Below are positions 21,613 to 34,042 of a stretch of DNA of 64,000 nt, in pieces. The translations under genes and the position numbers were made by a program. The stretch is taken from the NCBI GenBank assembly GCA_036426205.1, contig CM071574.1:17950440-18014439 (forward strand), written 5' to 3'. Position 1 is the stretch's first letter. Every line of letters begins with the position of its first letter. The notes below the pieces were generated by a model. The model did no database searches. It was given only the letters and a program-made list of their open reading frames with translations, and had not been told where the DNA came from. The DNA comes from Ascaphus truei (lineage: Eukaryota > Chordata > Amphibia > Anura > Ascaphidae).

Positions 21613-23522
21613 GTGCTGACCAATCAAATGAGAAAAAAATGAAACATTCATTTATCTCCGCGTCCAAGTTTACAATACATAAGATTGTTACTAGGTATTG
21701 TAGTACTTGCTTATGTAAATTCCTCAAAATGTTAATGAAGTCGGAGTAGTGAATCCTGAAAAGCATTTGACCAATATTTGATGATACAAGCAAAGATCCC
21801 CCAGATATTGGTAATGATCAATGACCTGTACATATGTGGCTGAGCTTAATGCATCTGTTAACTCCTTTCATTCTGTTAATGTTAAAGTAATATTTACAGC
21901 AGGATTTACCACAGAACCATTGAAAACTATGTTAACGCGTGTGTTATCTTCTTAACACATGCAATATGTATTGTGTTATTTTGTGCGTTAGTGGAGTTTA
22001 TAATGCTGACTACATCTGCACGTGAATCTGGCAACTACCAGTTCTGCCACGATCCCAGTGGAGAGTTTAATCCTGGTGTTGAGTTCAATTTGAAATAAAT
22101 ATCTCAGTCACCACCAGATATAAATACGTATCCTACCTGATATATTTGTGGTGTCTTATGACAAATACACTATAAGAAAAAATCGTCTGTTTCCCAGAAG
22201 AACAATTGTGATTTAAATTGTTCATAAGCACACCATTAAAGTACAGCTAATTCTTACTGATTGTCCTGTTGCAGTTCTATATTTCTTGCTTTGTAAATGG
22301 GAGCCACTTGGGGATTTATCTACAGCATATATATATATATATATATTCATTTTACTTGTATATGTAGCAGGAAGATATTTGAGATGCCTCATGGTAATAG
22401 ATGTGTGTTTGACCTCTGTCATACTTCTTTACCATTTTCTAGAAAGAAAATTAAAGAAAGTTTTATAGTCTGGGAAGTGCTTCAGAAACCAGCATAATAA
22501 AAAATATTCTGTGCCGTGAATAAAAATATTCTCCAGTTGTGTGAGCAGGTCACCTTGCAACATCGAAGTTACCCTCAGGGCAAAAGTTCCATTTTAAACA
22601 AATATAGTATAGAACATCAGTTTCTTCTAATACAGCCATATATTCCAGTGCACTTAATCTTAATGCAAGTTTGGATTAACCATAACACTAGATAAACAAC
22701 ATAGATGATCCATATTCCATAGACCTGAGAGATGTTTACGCCAGTGCATTCAATTATTTTTATTTTTTTACACATTACAATACAGAAACATGTCCACCCT
22801 ATTAGAAAGCTACCATACTTCCTGTGCCTGGCACAAATACTGTCGGTTATGTTGGGTAAAAAAAAAATGACAAACCTACAAGTCATAAAGTGCAGCAAAA
22901 TAAAGATCCAGTGAGTGTATCTGTATGCCTTCCACTGGACCCCTAAACTTGCTTAATTCCCCCCATTAGGGCCAACAACAGAAATGTTGGGACTTAGGAA
23001 AAATAAAGGGAGCAGGCACCACCTCCCCACAGCACACTGTGGGGTCCCAGAGGGGGTGGAGTGGGGAGGAGAAGGTAATAGCTGGGGAGAGGGAAGAGAG
23101 GGGGTAAAGGTATGGACCTGGGGGGCAGGGTGAGCAAAATGAAATGAAGGGGGTGGGGGCGAGTGTCCCAACCTGCAGCCTTGAAGGATGGAGGGAGGGA
23201 AGACAGCTAGGGGGCTCCATTCCTCCAGCCTCCAGCAGACCCCTCTAACAGGGACCTTGATGGATCTGGCATATGTTAGGATCGATGGCAGGGTGCCCAG
23301 GCTCCCTGGCTCACCGGGCAAAGGTGGTAGTCCAATCTGCCCCCCCCCCTTGTCAGTGGCCCTGCACCCCATTGTCACAATTGAGGCAGTAGATAGGCAG
23401 TAGATAAGGTGCACACAAGGAATCTGTTTAATAATATGCAAATGAGCAAACTGCACGTGTAGTATAGCAAAGATTTAGTAAGGTTTTAGACTGGCGAGTA
23501 AAAAAGGGATAACAATTATGCA
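21613..23522. other. Gene-free interval with a GC-rich block
   Basis: Nothing is recognised up to 22920 except a short TA run near 22328. From 22920 to 23410 the sequence turns GC-rich and gives long minus-strand ORFs of low complexity (Pro/Ser-rich) without a known domain. This block may be part of a retroelement leader, but I cannot show it. Confidence 0.35.
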
Positions 23523-24128
23523 GCATATAAGATACATACAGAACACCTAAAAGCTCATATTGAACTCCCAAAATACCCACAACATATATATAAGCATATA
23601 AGTTTCACAGAGGAGTGCTACTGAGCATGGCAATATATATATTTAAAACCAGAGACATAACATAAAACACAGACAAAGCTCAGTGCACATCCAGAAAAAC
23701 TTATATACGGTACAGTGCCTAAATATACATGTATAAATAACTAATAAATAAAATGGTCTTTTAAATTAACATTTTGGCCAAATTGTTGTAAGCCCTTGAG
23801 CCAACTGCACGGCAGACCACGTTTCAAGGGTCCCTACACTAATATAGATTCTTAATAACCTGTGCATTGCCAGGAAGAATGATTTATAATAAATCTGTCA
23901 ATATTAGTTGCAAAAGTTCTAAGTCTGATTGAAGCTTTAATTAACCTGTACATTACCAGGAAAAGCACTCTGTAATAGACTTGTCACAATCACACTGTAA
24001 GCAGGCAAGTTCCCCTGAGAGTGGGAGATGCCATGGAGTGAGCTTTTAACCATTTAAATGTGGGAGGGAGTGAGCTTCAATTAGGTAGGAGGTTGCCTAT
24101 ATAAGGAGGTTGCTGCATATAAGATACA
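23523..24128 (-). mobile_element. Family A retroposon, near full length, with 14-bp target duplication
   Basis: Perfect copies of GCATATAAGATACA at 23523-23536 and 24115-24128 bracket a 578-bp family A copy. Its left edge lies at the same family A position (TACAGAACACC) as the 8.8-kb insertion; its right edge is far longer. A common end on one side and variable truncation on the other is the pattern of target-primed reverse transcription, with the 3' end at the left (minus-strand orientation). Confidence 0.85.
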
Positions 24129-24575
24129 ACAAAGTTCTAGAGAATAGATTTCACACATTTAAGTATTTATAATACGGGATGCCCGAAATCCAGTATGAAA
24201 GTGTGATGTCATAATGAGTGACAAATGATTTGCAAAAGCTTCGAGCTGAATGATACCTCTCACTTGACCGTGATATTCTCTGTTTATTATCATCTCTGCG
24301 CTTGGCAGGGGGCGGGGATAGATGCACACTGAAGTAACAAGTAGCGGTGGAAGAAAAAGTAACGCCTATAGGAGTGGGGGTTATGGTATTATGAGAGGAC
24401 GAGGCAGTGTCCTAACTTTATTATTTTAATAATTTAGTAAGGTGGCATCTATCGGAAGATGTAACTATTACACTCAAGAAGAAATCTTTTACGTTTTTAA
24501 GACTGATTTCATTACAGTCATTTTAAGTTCAAGCATTTCACGTTAAGGCCAAAAGGATGAAGAACTTTTTATTCA
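24129..24575. other. Non-coding interval
   Basis: Nothing recognised. Confidence 0.4.
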
Positions 24576-25105
24576 CTGCTGCATTTAATCTTAACCCCTT
24601 CAGTGTACATCTGTGTCATCCCAAAGGCAGACGCCTGATGGGGCTCCCCAAGAGCTGTCCCCTCTGCACAGGAACAGCGTGCTAAGGGTTATCATTTGCT
24701 TGTACTTTGTGGAACGTCAACTCACCCACTGGAATGTTAATGACCCAAGAGGACAAACAACTTTGTATTCGCAGCTGCATTCAATCTGAACCCCTTCAGT
24801 GTACATCTGCGTCGCCCCAAAGGTGAACAGCCTTTGGTACAGACGAAGGGCAGCTAGAGGGTGTGAGCCATTTGCTGCCGTTCACTGATGTTTGGTGATG
24901 TTAAAGCTTCTCTATTTCAATCTGAAACTCACCTGTAACCAATTTTCCAAATCTATCTGTCGATGAAATGTCTGTGAATTGACTGTATAACATCTGTTCT
25001 TTTAATTTAACCATGTATTGTTATAACTCTGTGCCCAGGACATACTTGAAAACGAGAGGTAACTCTCAATACATTACTTCCTAGTAAACATTAAAAAAAA
25101 AAAAA
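24576..25105 (+). mobile_element. SINE-like repeat (family F) with a LINE-derived tail
   Basis: Two internal copies of an AACCCCTTCAGTGTACATCT segment lead to a 3' part containing CTGTGCCCAGGACATACTTG, AACGAGAGGTAACTCTCAAT and ACATTACTTCCTAGTAAACA, then an A-rich end. The last ~80 bp match the 3' end of the LINE at 43.3 kb. A second copy lies at 47730-48290. Tail sharing means the SINE is mobilised by that LINE. I do not see a clear pol III promoter. Confidence 0.75.
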
Positions 25106-25391
25106 AATCACTAAAATATGGGACAATGATGAATCCCGACAGACCTTTCCGGGACACTTTGACATGTCAATAAAAAAGGGACACTCCCATATATACGAGA
25201 CGTCTGGCAACCCTATATAGGAATGGATATGTTGCTATACTGTAGGTGACATGCATAGTATTTTCATTTGCATATCACTACCCAGACTTTCAGCCTGTAG
25301 TTTAACAATAATATGATATTTGATAAAGGAATTAATAAAGCACCATTGTATGCAACACACAAATACTTTCATACCGTTATATTGCACGGTG

Positions 25392-25556
25392 GAAGGCATC
25401 CACCCCAGAAACCTGTTCCTGTTATCCCCCATACCATCGCGGGAGACTCAGGCCCTCCTGTTGCCAGCAGGTATGCAGCACACTAAGACATGTAGCCAGG
25501 TCCCAGTACAGCTAAGGGGGTCAGATCTGCGATTGCCCCGGGGTTCATGGGATACA
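25392..25556 (+). repeat. Left LTR remnant (3' 165 bp)
   Basis: It matches 30140-30304 at about 93% identity and is missing roughly 650 bp of its 5' part. It ends GGGATACA. Confidence 0.75.
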
Positions 25557-27267
25557 GTTGGAGGCGTTGCTGAGATAGCTGAAATAGCTAAGCTAAACAG
25601 GACAGGTTTTCAGCGAAGCAGAACTGAAAGTAATAGGTACACTTTCAGAGCAAGTGCTACAGAAAGAAGGGCATGTTTGCAGACTAGGGGTAGTCAGGAG
25701 GGAATGTTCTCTCGCATAGTATGCCCTGGGTGCCCTAGGAGGGTGATGTAAATTTGGATAATGTGGCTATAGCTGTTCTAGTCCCTTGAGGCAGATAGTG
25801 TAGGATTCCTGTGGGGGTTAGCCTGTTAACAAGTTCAGGGACAATAGCACAGGTTCTGCACTATGAGTGGCCAACAGTAGGAGACGCCCAGTACTTAGGA
25901 AATGCCAAGTACACTAGCCAGTATCCAGAAAACACACCACAGAGTGCTTGTGATGAACCGTCAGCGAGTGCGGTGTACTAAGAGAGAGTTCTGCCTAGCC
26001 TGGGGTATGCCAACCGTTGTATTCACTAGTTAGAGCAGCCAGAAGAGAAGGAAGTGTCTAGGAACGAGTTGCACTATAGGCACTGAGAGTAGCGCTATTG
26101 TGGGCTTAGAGGGCTCATTAAAGATGGCGGTGAGAGATACATGTTCTCTGCGGGGCATGGAGGAGGTTAAAATAGCGACAGCAGCGTCATTCACTGCAAC
26201 GCGGGTTGCAGCCGATCCAAAATGGCGATTCCCGCCGAGCCTACATCGCACACATGCTGCGTGCAAACAGGCTGTGAGAGAAATGTGGCAAGAGAAGTGC
26301 AGGGGTTTGGCGCCAAACCCAGATCCCCAGCCAAAAGGAGAGAGCGGCGCGAAAGCCGAAACCACGCCCACATGTGCAGTGACTGGCCGACAAACAAAGC
26401 CACGTCACAGAAAGAGAGAGAGTGTCCCTCCTCTTGTTTCCACCAGAGGGAGGGGGCACACCAAGAACCAATCCGAGCAGTCCTCCCCAGCGGAAGGAGG
26501 GACAGGAAGTGAGACCGAGGAACTTCACTTCTGCTTGACAGTTGACGGAGAAGGAGCTAAGAGTAAGCTGAGCAATTCAACCCCCGCGCAAAAGATGGCT
26601 GATCTACAGTGGTGGCTGCCTTTATCCTCGTGCGGCTGTATCGGCGCAACTCTGATAACCGCGGACAGATGCATTTTATTTAATTTTTTTCGGAGTGTAT
26701 TGCGGTATTTTAGCGCTCGTAATATTAGCATTTTATTATTGCTGTCTGCACTACTGCAATACCGTCTAAAAACTCAGGGGGGCGTTCACGAGCTGTTGTC
26801 TTCGAAGTCTAATATTTTAGCAGGTCAACCTACGTCAGTACACAGTCTGCGTGTGCGCACACAGTAATTGTAAATTTGAATATTTATACATAAATTTGCA
26901 GTGCTGTATGTCTCATTTGAAAATTGTTGAAACGCATAGGCGTGTAGAGTACTGTAACAGTATCACATTTCGGCATATACAGCGCTCTCCCTTTGCTCGC
27001 CCCCGCACACACACACAGGATAATTTACTGCACTGCAGGGTATTTCAACTTCTTATATTCTCTACAGTGCAGTACACCTCTCCCACACCATTCCTTTAAA
27101 TGTGTGTCTTTCTGGTTTCAATCACATTCCTGCTTGCTTGCGAAGTTCAAGAGTTATATATTTATTTATTTTTCTCCACTGTAAAATAATTATTTTCTCC
27201 ACTGTAAATTCACCACTGCTTGCTTGCGAAATTCAAGAGTGAGTGACCAAAAATATATATATGTATT

Positions 27268-29297
27268 TTGACCACGTATCAGTTTCCAGGAGGCTTCCTG
27301 GTTGTGGAGGTTGATGGCCGAGAGTATCTGCGGTGCCTGTGCGTGCAATGCTGGACACCCGGACCGGCCGCCAGTACAGCGGCACAGTGCCCACAGTGTG
27401 GCACCTTCTACTTATGGCATGTCAAGCCATGGCCTATGATCCAGACCCCGCGAGGTGCCTCTCCAGCAACCCTGATCGAGGTAGAGGAGGCGGAGGCGAA
27501 GGCTGCCCTGGTCCCATATGTCACCCATGAGGGAGGGACCCAGGTCCAGCCACCAAGAGATGTCCGGCGGAGAAGAGCATGACCGCAGTGGAGGTACTGG
27601 AGCGGGCCCGTTTCGTATCCACTGGCGGTGCCGCAAGGACTCGCGGTGATTCCGAAGCGGAGGAGCCATTGCAGTCCTCATCTGATGAAAGAGACAGCCT
27701 GTCATCGGTGGTGATGCGCCGGCCGGCGGACCACCCCAGCTGTAAAGAAGAAGACATCCCACTTACCTCTGAGATGGAGCAGACGAGTCCGGAGACCCCC
27801 CGACGGCGAGCGCTGGTACGGCCTGAACCGCGTAGAAGTCCCACGGCCATGGCGACTCCCAGTGCGGCGGAGATGGGATCCGAGATGGTTCCGGAGGAAC
27901 TTGCAGAGTATCGCCAGACAGCGGAGCGGTAAGAGGACACCACCACCCCCTTATTCCCGCCAGGCGAAGGAGGAACCTAAGGAGAGAGAAGGGCTTGAGG
28001 CCTACCTGCCCGTCCGTGATCCTGATGGTCTACCACCACCCCTTCCGGTTCTCGACGCACTTCCGGTGCGAGACCACGGAGCGGATGAAGATTCCGCGGC
28101 GATCAGCGATGACGTCACTTCCGGGTCCGACTGGCGCAGAGGCCCGGAAGCCTTGCTTTCTTCCCTGAGGAGAGCGGGATTGGAGGCAGAATTTGAAGAG
28201 TTCAAGACTCAAGTAGCCAAGAGAGGAGCCCGAAGTGCTGCCGACAGAGCAAGTAAGAAGCTACCCAGCGGTCGTAGCGTCGCCCGACTTAGAGACACTT
28301 TGAAGGACTCTGATGATCCCATGGTCACCACCCTTAGCGCCATTGCCGCGGCCACTGCCCCTGCCCCGTCACGTGTCATGCCACCGGGTCCTAGTGGGAG
28401 TAAGCTGGATAAAATGCCCAAGTATTCCACTGATTGGAGGGATTGGGAATTAAGTGATGAAGGTTCTGATGGGGAGATACCATTGTCCAGTGTTGTACGT
28501 GTACCTAACCCCACTGTGTTTAAACCTGTTCCTAGAGGTAGGGCCCGAGGGTCCCAGAGTACTGCAAAGGCAGGTCCTGTAGGTCCCGTGATACATAAAA
28601 TGAACCCCGCGATCATTAGGAATGTCATCCGAGGTAGACGCAAAGGCTCGCACACTACTGAGGCAGAGACATCAGGTGTATCCTCCAGAGCAGAGTCTGA
28701 GGAAGGTATGAGTGTGCCATCATCATACGAGCACCGAGATAAATGGTGGGCACCGTTATTCACAGGGTATCATGAGGGGATGGACCGCACCAGATTTGTG
28801 TTGATCAAGAAAGAGATAGTAGATCACTGGTGGGATGTAGGCACCTTTTCTCCACTAGACAACAGGTACCGAGATATTGTACAAAAAGTAATTACCCCCA
28901 AAGGCTCATCAATTCTTTATGATGATGTTTCCCCCCGAAGAGCCACAGTTCTGGGTACTGCCAGGCAAGGCTGGGAACCGGAAACTGACTAAGTTAAGTA
29001 GGGCAGACAGAGCCATAGTGGCGAGATACCGGCAATCTCATGGCTATGAGTTTCTGTATGTGCCAGAGCCAATCATGCAGGAAATAGAAGACCAGAAAAA
29101 CCAAGTTTGGGAAATCAGGTTACTTAAGGGAGGATAAGATATGTGATGTGATCAGAGCTTGGAGTACAGGCAGGAATATCTACTTGCACAATGTCCTGTA
29201 CAGACCGGAGAATGGGCCTGTACAATCCTTTTATGTTACGACTGTGGATCACAACGGGCAGGACAAGAGAAAGCCTGATCCCCGTCATTATTATTGA
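27268..29297 (+). pseudogene. Retroelement gene of unknown family with an N-terminal zinc-ribbon-like motif
   Basis: I do not recognise this protein. Coding sequence runs through at least four frame segments (27268-27582, 27579-27932, 27862-28992, then about 28935-29130 and on to a stop at 29297), together about 650 residues. The N-terminus has a CVQC...CPQC pair with 12 residues between (zinc-ribbon spacing) next to hydrophobic strands. The middle is long, charged and Pro/Ser/Glu-rich, presumably disordered. The C-terminal 170 residues look folded and Trp/Tyr-rich, with DKWWAPLFTGYHEG, DHWWDVGTFSPLDNRYRDIV and YRQSHGYEFLYVPEPI. One break lies in a C6 tract near 28931; another is near 29127. 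Position between leader and 3' LTR suggests gag-like, but no capsid or CCHC knuckle is visible. Codon use is GC-rich compared with the flanks. Function is unknown. Confidence 0.55.
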
Positions 29298-29374
29298 AGT
29301 TAGGGTTCTCCATGTTGGGAGGTACCCAATGTTTATGTATTCGCCATCATGGGTGTGACAGTCAAGTGTCTATA

Positions 29375-29392
29375 TATATATATATATATACT
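29375..29392. repeat. TA microsatellite
   Basis: Perfect TA run between the end of the unknown gene and the 3' LTR. Confidence 0.9.
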
Positions 29393-29490
29393 AATCAACT
29401 CTGTTTTGTATATTCACAGATTGTTCACCGGCAGGATGGTACAGCAAATTAGGTCCAAGTGGGGACCATTGGATTCCACATGAGGGAGAG

Positions 29491-30304
29491 TGTAGCCCTG
29501 GTAAGAAATAGGGCTATAGTTCTATCCTCCTCCTGGTATAAGCCCTGGTAAGGGCAGGTTGCCAGGAGTTATCATGGGTTTCCCCCACTTCAAGCACTTG
29601 CCCTGAGTGGTGGAGGTAGGTCACCTTACCCTGTGTCAAGGTAAGAGACACAGGGGCGGTGCCTGCTGATATCATAAAGAGAAGTGCACTTCCTATTTAG
29701 TTGGAGTTAGAGTGTGTCTGTCTACTGGCTGGTCCAGTGTGACAAGTGTTAGTTAGTGAGCTGGAGTTGCAGTTGGAGAAGGAGAGGGTTCAGCTCATGA
29801 GTAGAGCTGATCTAACCTTAGTGTAGGGAGGTGGACCAGTACCTCTCACCCTGCTTAGGGGGTGAGGGAAGAGTTAGCCCCACTCTGGATGCCCTCGATC
29901 CAGAGTGGTGGCAGGGAGGGACCATCCTAAAGGAGAGCAATCAAAGTGGATCAGACACCCTGTACCTGTCTGCTGTTGCTGCTGCTGCTGCTGTGAATAA
30001 AGACTGCTGCTTTTAAGAAAAGACAACCTGTGTGAGACTGGAATCTCTCATCCCTGTGTAGGAACACTCTTGGTAAGGAGTCCACCCAGCATTCCTGGGG
30101 CTTACTAAAGATGGAGGCGCTGCACCACTGAATGAGAACGAAGGCATCCACCCCAGAAACCTGTTCCTGTTATCCCCCATACCATCGCGGTAGACTCAGG
30201 CCCTCCTGTTGCTAGTAGGTATGCACCACACTAAGACGTGTAACCAGGTCCCAGTACAGCTAAGGGGGGTCAATCTGCGATTGCCACGGGGTCCATGGGT
30301 TACA
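29491..30304 (+). repeat. Right LTR (814 bp)
   Basis: It starts TGTAGCCC directly after a polypurine stretch and ends GGGTTACA, the expected TG...CA ends. AATAAA at 29996-30001 followed by GACTGCTGC marks the R region. A GCT/CTG triplet run precedes it. TGGAGGCGCTGCAC near 30112 is also present in the related minus-strand LTR at 60.2 kb. Confidence 0.75.
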
Positions 30305-31370
30305 TCTATATACCATTTTATTGATGTACGTGCGATACTTACCTGCTGAAATGTTTTTCAAACTATATTTAAATATTACACAATGAGGTTTTGTGCTGTT
30401 TTTTCTTTTGTTTTTCTCACTGGTGCTATGGTTTGTGGAGCCATTCCATGATATCTACAGCAGCCTCAAAGTTTATCACATGGAAGTTACAGGTTTTATT
30501 TAACTTGTTTGTTCACAATTTAGTATTGTTGTAGGACACAATCACCTAAGTAGATTTATTCACTTTATGTATATAATTGAAACACATTGATTATTTCACT
30601 TGTATTATTTAGAGCGTGGTTCATATTTATTTTAATTCAATCAGGTAGGAGGTCCACATTACTCATGACCCATTATTGACTTGTACTGTATGATAGACAA
30701 TTTTCTGAACTTTCCTTTCCTACGATTGAATCTCCATAGCAATATGCAGATAGGAGCTTTGTGACTACTGTAAAACGCATGTATAATTTCAACTTGAAAA
30801 TCTGTTCTGCCTTCTGTAAAAGAATTGCATACGACAGGACAATGTTCAAACCAGTGTACGTGAGAAAATTATAAGGAATTGACTTTGCATACTTTGAAAG
30901 TTACAGCAATGTGACCAGTCACTGCTTTTGTGAATGACTTTGGTAGATCAGGATGAAAGGCTTCTAAATATTGATATTTCATGCCGTTCTTATTTTTCCT
31001 TTTGTTATTGTTTTACTTTGCATATACTGTATACACGTCATAGGTAAATAATAAAGCATACATCACAAAACCCAAGGGACTTGGAGAGAGACACACAGCA
31101 AATCCAGGTAAGGCAATTTGTGGAATTCTTTATTTTGTGCAAATACGCCATTTCGAGCACTTACCTGGATGTGCTCTATCTCTCTCTTCAAGTTCCTTGG
31201 GTTTGGGTGATGTATACTCTATATAGCAACATTTTGGGGATTGACCACTTCTTCAAGCCCGTTCACACAATTTGAGACCAGTTGTGGTACTTCCCTTCCT
31301 CTGAAAATGAGCGCTTTCTAAAAAAACAAAAAAAGAAATGATAGCAGTCAAGCAGGCCCCTAGTCATAAG
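30305..31370. other. Non-coding interval with a Penelope-like fragment
   Basis: About 38 bp at 30310-30347 (GATGTACGTGCGATACTTAC on the plus strand) match, in reverse complement, the Penelope-like element flank at about 34149-34186. Nothing else is recognised. Confidence 0.4.
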
Positions 31371-31560
31371 CGGTGGATGGGGGAGAGTCTCCTGACCGGT
31401 GGACTGGCCTCCTCCTCTCTGGCCCGCCCCCACACCTCCCTCCCATAACCAGGGGAGGGGCTCCCTAGGGCCTATTTAAGGCCCTGCTGGCAGGGAGCAA
31501 GGCCTGTTCGCTGCCCACCAGGTTCGGGGTGGGGGGAGGAAGGGGGGCACCTGTCAGCCT
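31370..31560 (+). repeat. Second copy of the recombinase-element upstream region
   Basis: CTGGCCTCCTCCTCTCTGGC, a CCCATAACCAGGGGAGGGG-like block and GGGCCTATTTAAGGCCC follow the same order as the minus-strand region at 935-1090. No recombinase ORF follows here; a 21-bp minisatellite does. Confidence 0.7.
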
Positions 31561-31598
31561 CCTTGGCAGGCTCCCTGGTCATGTGCTCAATCCTACTC

Positions 31599-31808
31599 CT
31601 TCTCCTCTAGTAGCATTTTCTTCTCGTCTGGTAGTGTTTCCTTCTCCTCTGCTAGCGTTTCCTTTGCCTCTGGTAGCATTTCCTTGTTGTCTGTTGGCAT
31701 TTCCTTCTCCCCTGGAAGCGTTTCCTTCTCCTCTTGTAGTGTTTCCTTGTCCCCTGGTAGCGCTTCCTTCATCTTTGTTATCATTTCCTTGTCCTCTGGT
31801 AATGTTCG
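31599..31808. repeat. 21-bp minisatellite, about ten units
   Basis: Units of the form CTTCTCCTCTGGTAGCATTTC repeat in register with diverged positions, for example CTGGTAGTG and CTGCTAGCG variants. Because 21 is a multiple of three, both strands give long frames with a seven-residue period (FPSPLVA on the plus strand, EKETLPE-like on the minus strand). It adjoins the element-derived region at 31370-31560. Confidence 0.85.
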
Positions 31809-34042
31809 CCACTCGACAGACTCAAAGCCTGCACTGTACCAAATGCTTCTTTTGTCTGCCTGCCAGAGACTTCTGTGCTTACCAAATAGAACCAATTGTT
31901 GGATAAGTATTGCTGTGCTTCTCACTATTTCACATTTCAGTTTATCTATGTATTCAATTGATCTGTTTTCATTATAGATGCATTTGTGTATGTGATAAGC
32001 ACTAAGTAAAAATCAATTTTCTATATTACTTTGTCGACTTTACAATTTTTTTTCAAGTTCTATTTTTCTAACTGAGTGCTGGAAAGCATTATAAATATAA
32101 CCGTTTTCATCCGCTCCAAAATGGAAAAATAATGACTATGCTCAAACAAACAATGATGTTATAATTCACAAGAAATCATCAAATAAAACAAGAAAGAGGG
32201 GATGTTCCCAGCACTCAATAAGCAAGATATAGATAAACGTCAAAAATTCATAATTGAATCAGTGATTATTTATTTAATTTCTATTAAAAAAAACAAGTGT
32301 ACATAAACAAACTGTACATTTAAAATTCAGTAAATTAGTACTTACAGGCTTTTTATTTAGCAACGCTAGTAAATAGGTTCCCTAGTCTAACCCCATACAC
32401 TGCTCACAGGGTGATGGTTCCCTGAACTAACTCCCTCACCCTTTCCTATCAACTGAGAATGTGAATTGTGGTGTAAATCAATATGTCAACTTTCATAAGT
32501 GACATGAATTTATGTCATTGTCAGTGTTTGAAAGTGGTACATGTAACTGTTACTCTGTGTATGTGTGTGAGAAGCTTCTCTCCGTCTTGATCCTATTGTT
32601 GAAAATATGAAATGACAAGCGTATCACACACATGATGTACAAATGCAAAAGAATGTGGCCATGCTCTATTAAGTACACTGAATGTATACATCCCTTTCAT
32701 ATTTTCCTATTGTGATTCTACCGTGTGTGTTAATACGTTTACGAAGAGAATATATTTTTATATATATTTAAACATAGATTTCTGGTGGCAGTTTCCTATG
32801 CAATAGGGAAAAACTCAATAAAATAAAGGTTGTGAGCTAGTTTAGCTTTCTAATAGCATTTTTGTGATTTGAAGCTCTGGGAAAATACAACTGTTTCACA
32901 TTCTCTGGCTTATTAATAACACATTTTCCTTCCCTTCCTCACCAAAAGAAACTCTTTATCATAGGGCTTTTTAACTGCCGTCCTCTGCCCAATAAGGCCC
33001 TCAATGCACCTTGAGGTGGCCCTTGCAGTCTATGCTCCTGCTAATTTTATACTAGTTGCTTAGGCAGCTAAGTGCAATTTCCCACACTGGCATTCACTTA
33101 AAAAATGAAGGTAATGTAGAATATATATTGCAGATGTTATAAATGCTTGCAAAATCTTGAAATGTTATAATTTGTCATCTTTAAAAGTATCTAAAATTAC
33201 ATTGCAATAAGCCTTTCCACTTCTAAATAATTTCTGATCAGACCCCTTTGGAGAACTAGTTGATGAGCCTTCTTTATTGTCTATTTTGAGAAATGTTAAA
33301 TTGTACAATTGAAATCATATAAGTGCCTTCGCTTTTTTTAGACAAGCATATATTACAACAAGCCGCTCTATTAGCAGTGCAAGTTTATTCTGTTCGAGAA
33401 GTACAGTACACACAGGTATGCTACTGATATTGAAAATTTCCTGTTACAAATTGTTAGAATAATTTATAATAAGTGGACAAATAGTAAATTAAACTATTCT
33501 ACCACAAAATAGTGGGCAATGTATTCCTTCTGTTTATTGCATTCCTTCTTTGAAGTTTAAATCGTTCATATACCTGTATTTAAAATTCTCTTATCTTAGT
33601 TCCCGTCCCACTACCATCTTCACTTGTCTTCCTACCAGCACTTTTACTTTTCTCCTGCAATGAAGCTGTTAATAAAATCAAGATGAAAATGCAGTATCTT
33701 CTTCTTTGAACATTAATCCTTCTAGTGTCTTTCTGGCACCAACTTTCAAATAAGGTACCTCATACCTTAGCACTACTTATTTAATATCTCCCATAATGTC
33801 TTATGTAGGTGCTTACATTTTGTTTGTGCATGTCAGAAATGGGCAAGACTGTTTAGTGCTGCACAAAAAACTGTACAAGATAAAACACATTACACTGCAT
33901 ATACTGTACAACTGTATTTAGTACCTGCTTGGCTTTACATTGATCTGACGGCTAAATCCAGCCCAATGTATTCTGTTGTTGATTTATTATTTTAGGGCTA
34001 TCTGTTAAATATACATGAGGTTACATATTAAAGATACTAACT
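31809..34042. other. Gene-free AT-rich interval
   Basis: No gene, clear repeat or RNA is recognised. Confidence 0.4.

Larger units (their letters stand above)
25392..30304 (+). mobile_element. LTR retroelement with one unknown gene and no recognisable pol
   Basis: A 165-bp sequence at 25392-25556 recurs at 30140-30304 (GAAGGCATCCACCCCAGAAA at the start, GGGATACA or GGGTTACA at the end). The right copy is the 3' part of an LTR beginning at TGTAGCCC (29491) after a purine-rich GAGGGAGAG, so the left LTR is 5'-truncated. After the left LTR comes TTGGAGGCGTTGCTGAG, a possible primer-binding region, then a GC-rich leader with ATGGCGG motifs, then the gene at 27268-29297. No protease, reverse transcriptase or integrase motifs are visible in any frame. 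The element is thus non-autonomous or very unusual. Similarity of its LTR to a minus-strand copy at 60.0 kb shows it belongs to a multi-copy family. Confidence 0.7.

Noticed and set aside
21218..21793. 191-residue minus-strand ORF
   Set aside because: It reads straight through the palindromic hAT MITE; the repeated ESNPRIQQS and SKPPKS-like peptides mirror the DNA repeats.
22953..23456. 167-residue minus-strand ORF
   Set aside because: Pro/Ser-rich low-complexity reading of a GC-rich block; no domain and no context.
26100..26867. 255-residue plus-strand ORF
   Set aside because: It lies in the GC-rich leader of the LTR element, has no recognisable domain and is overlapped by equally long frames on both strands.
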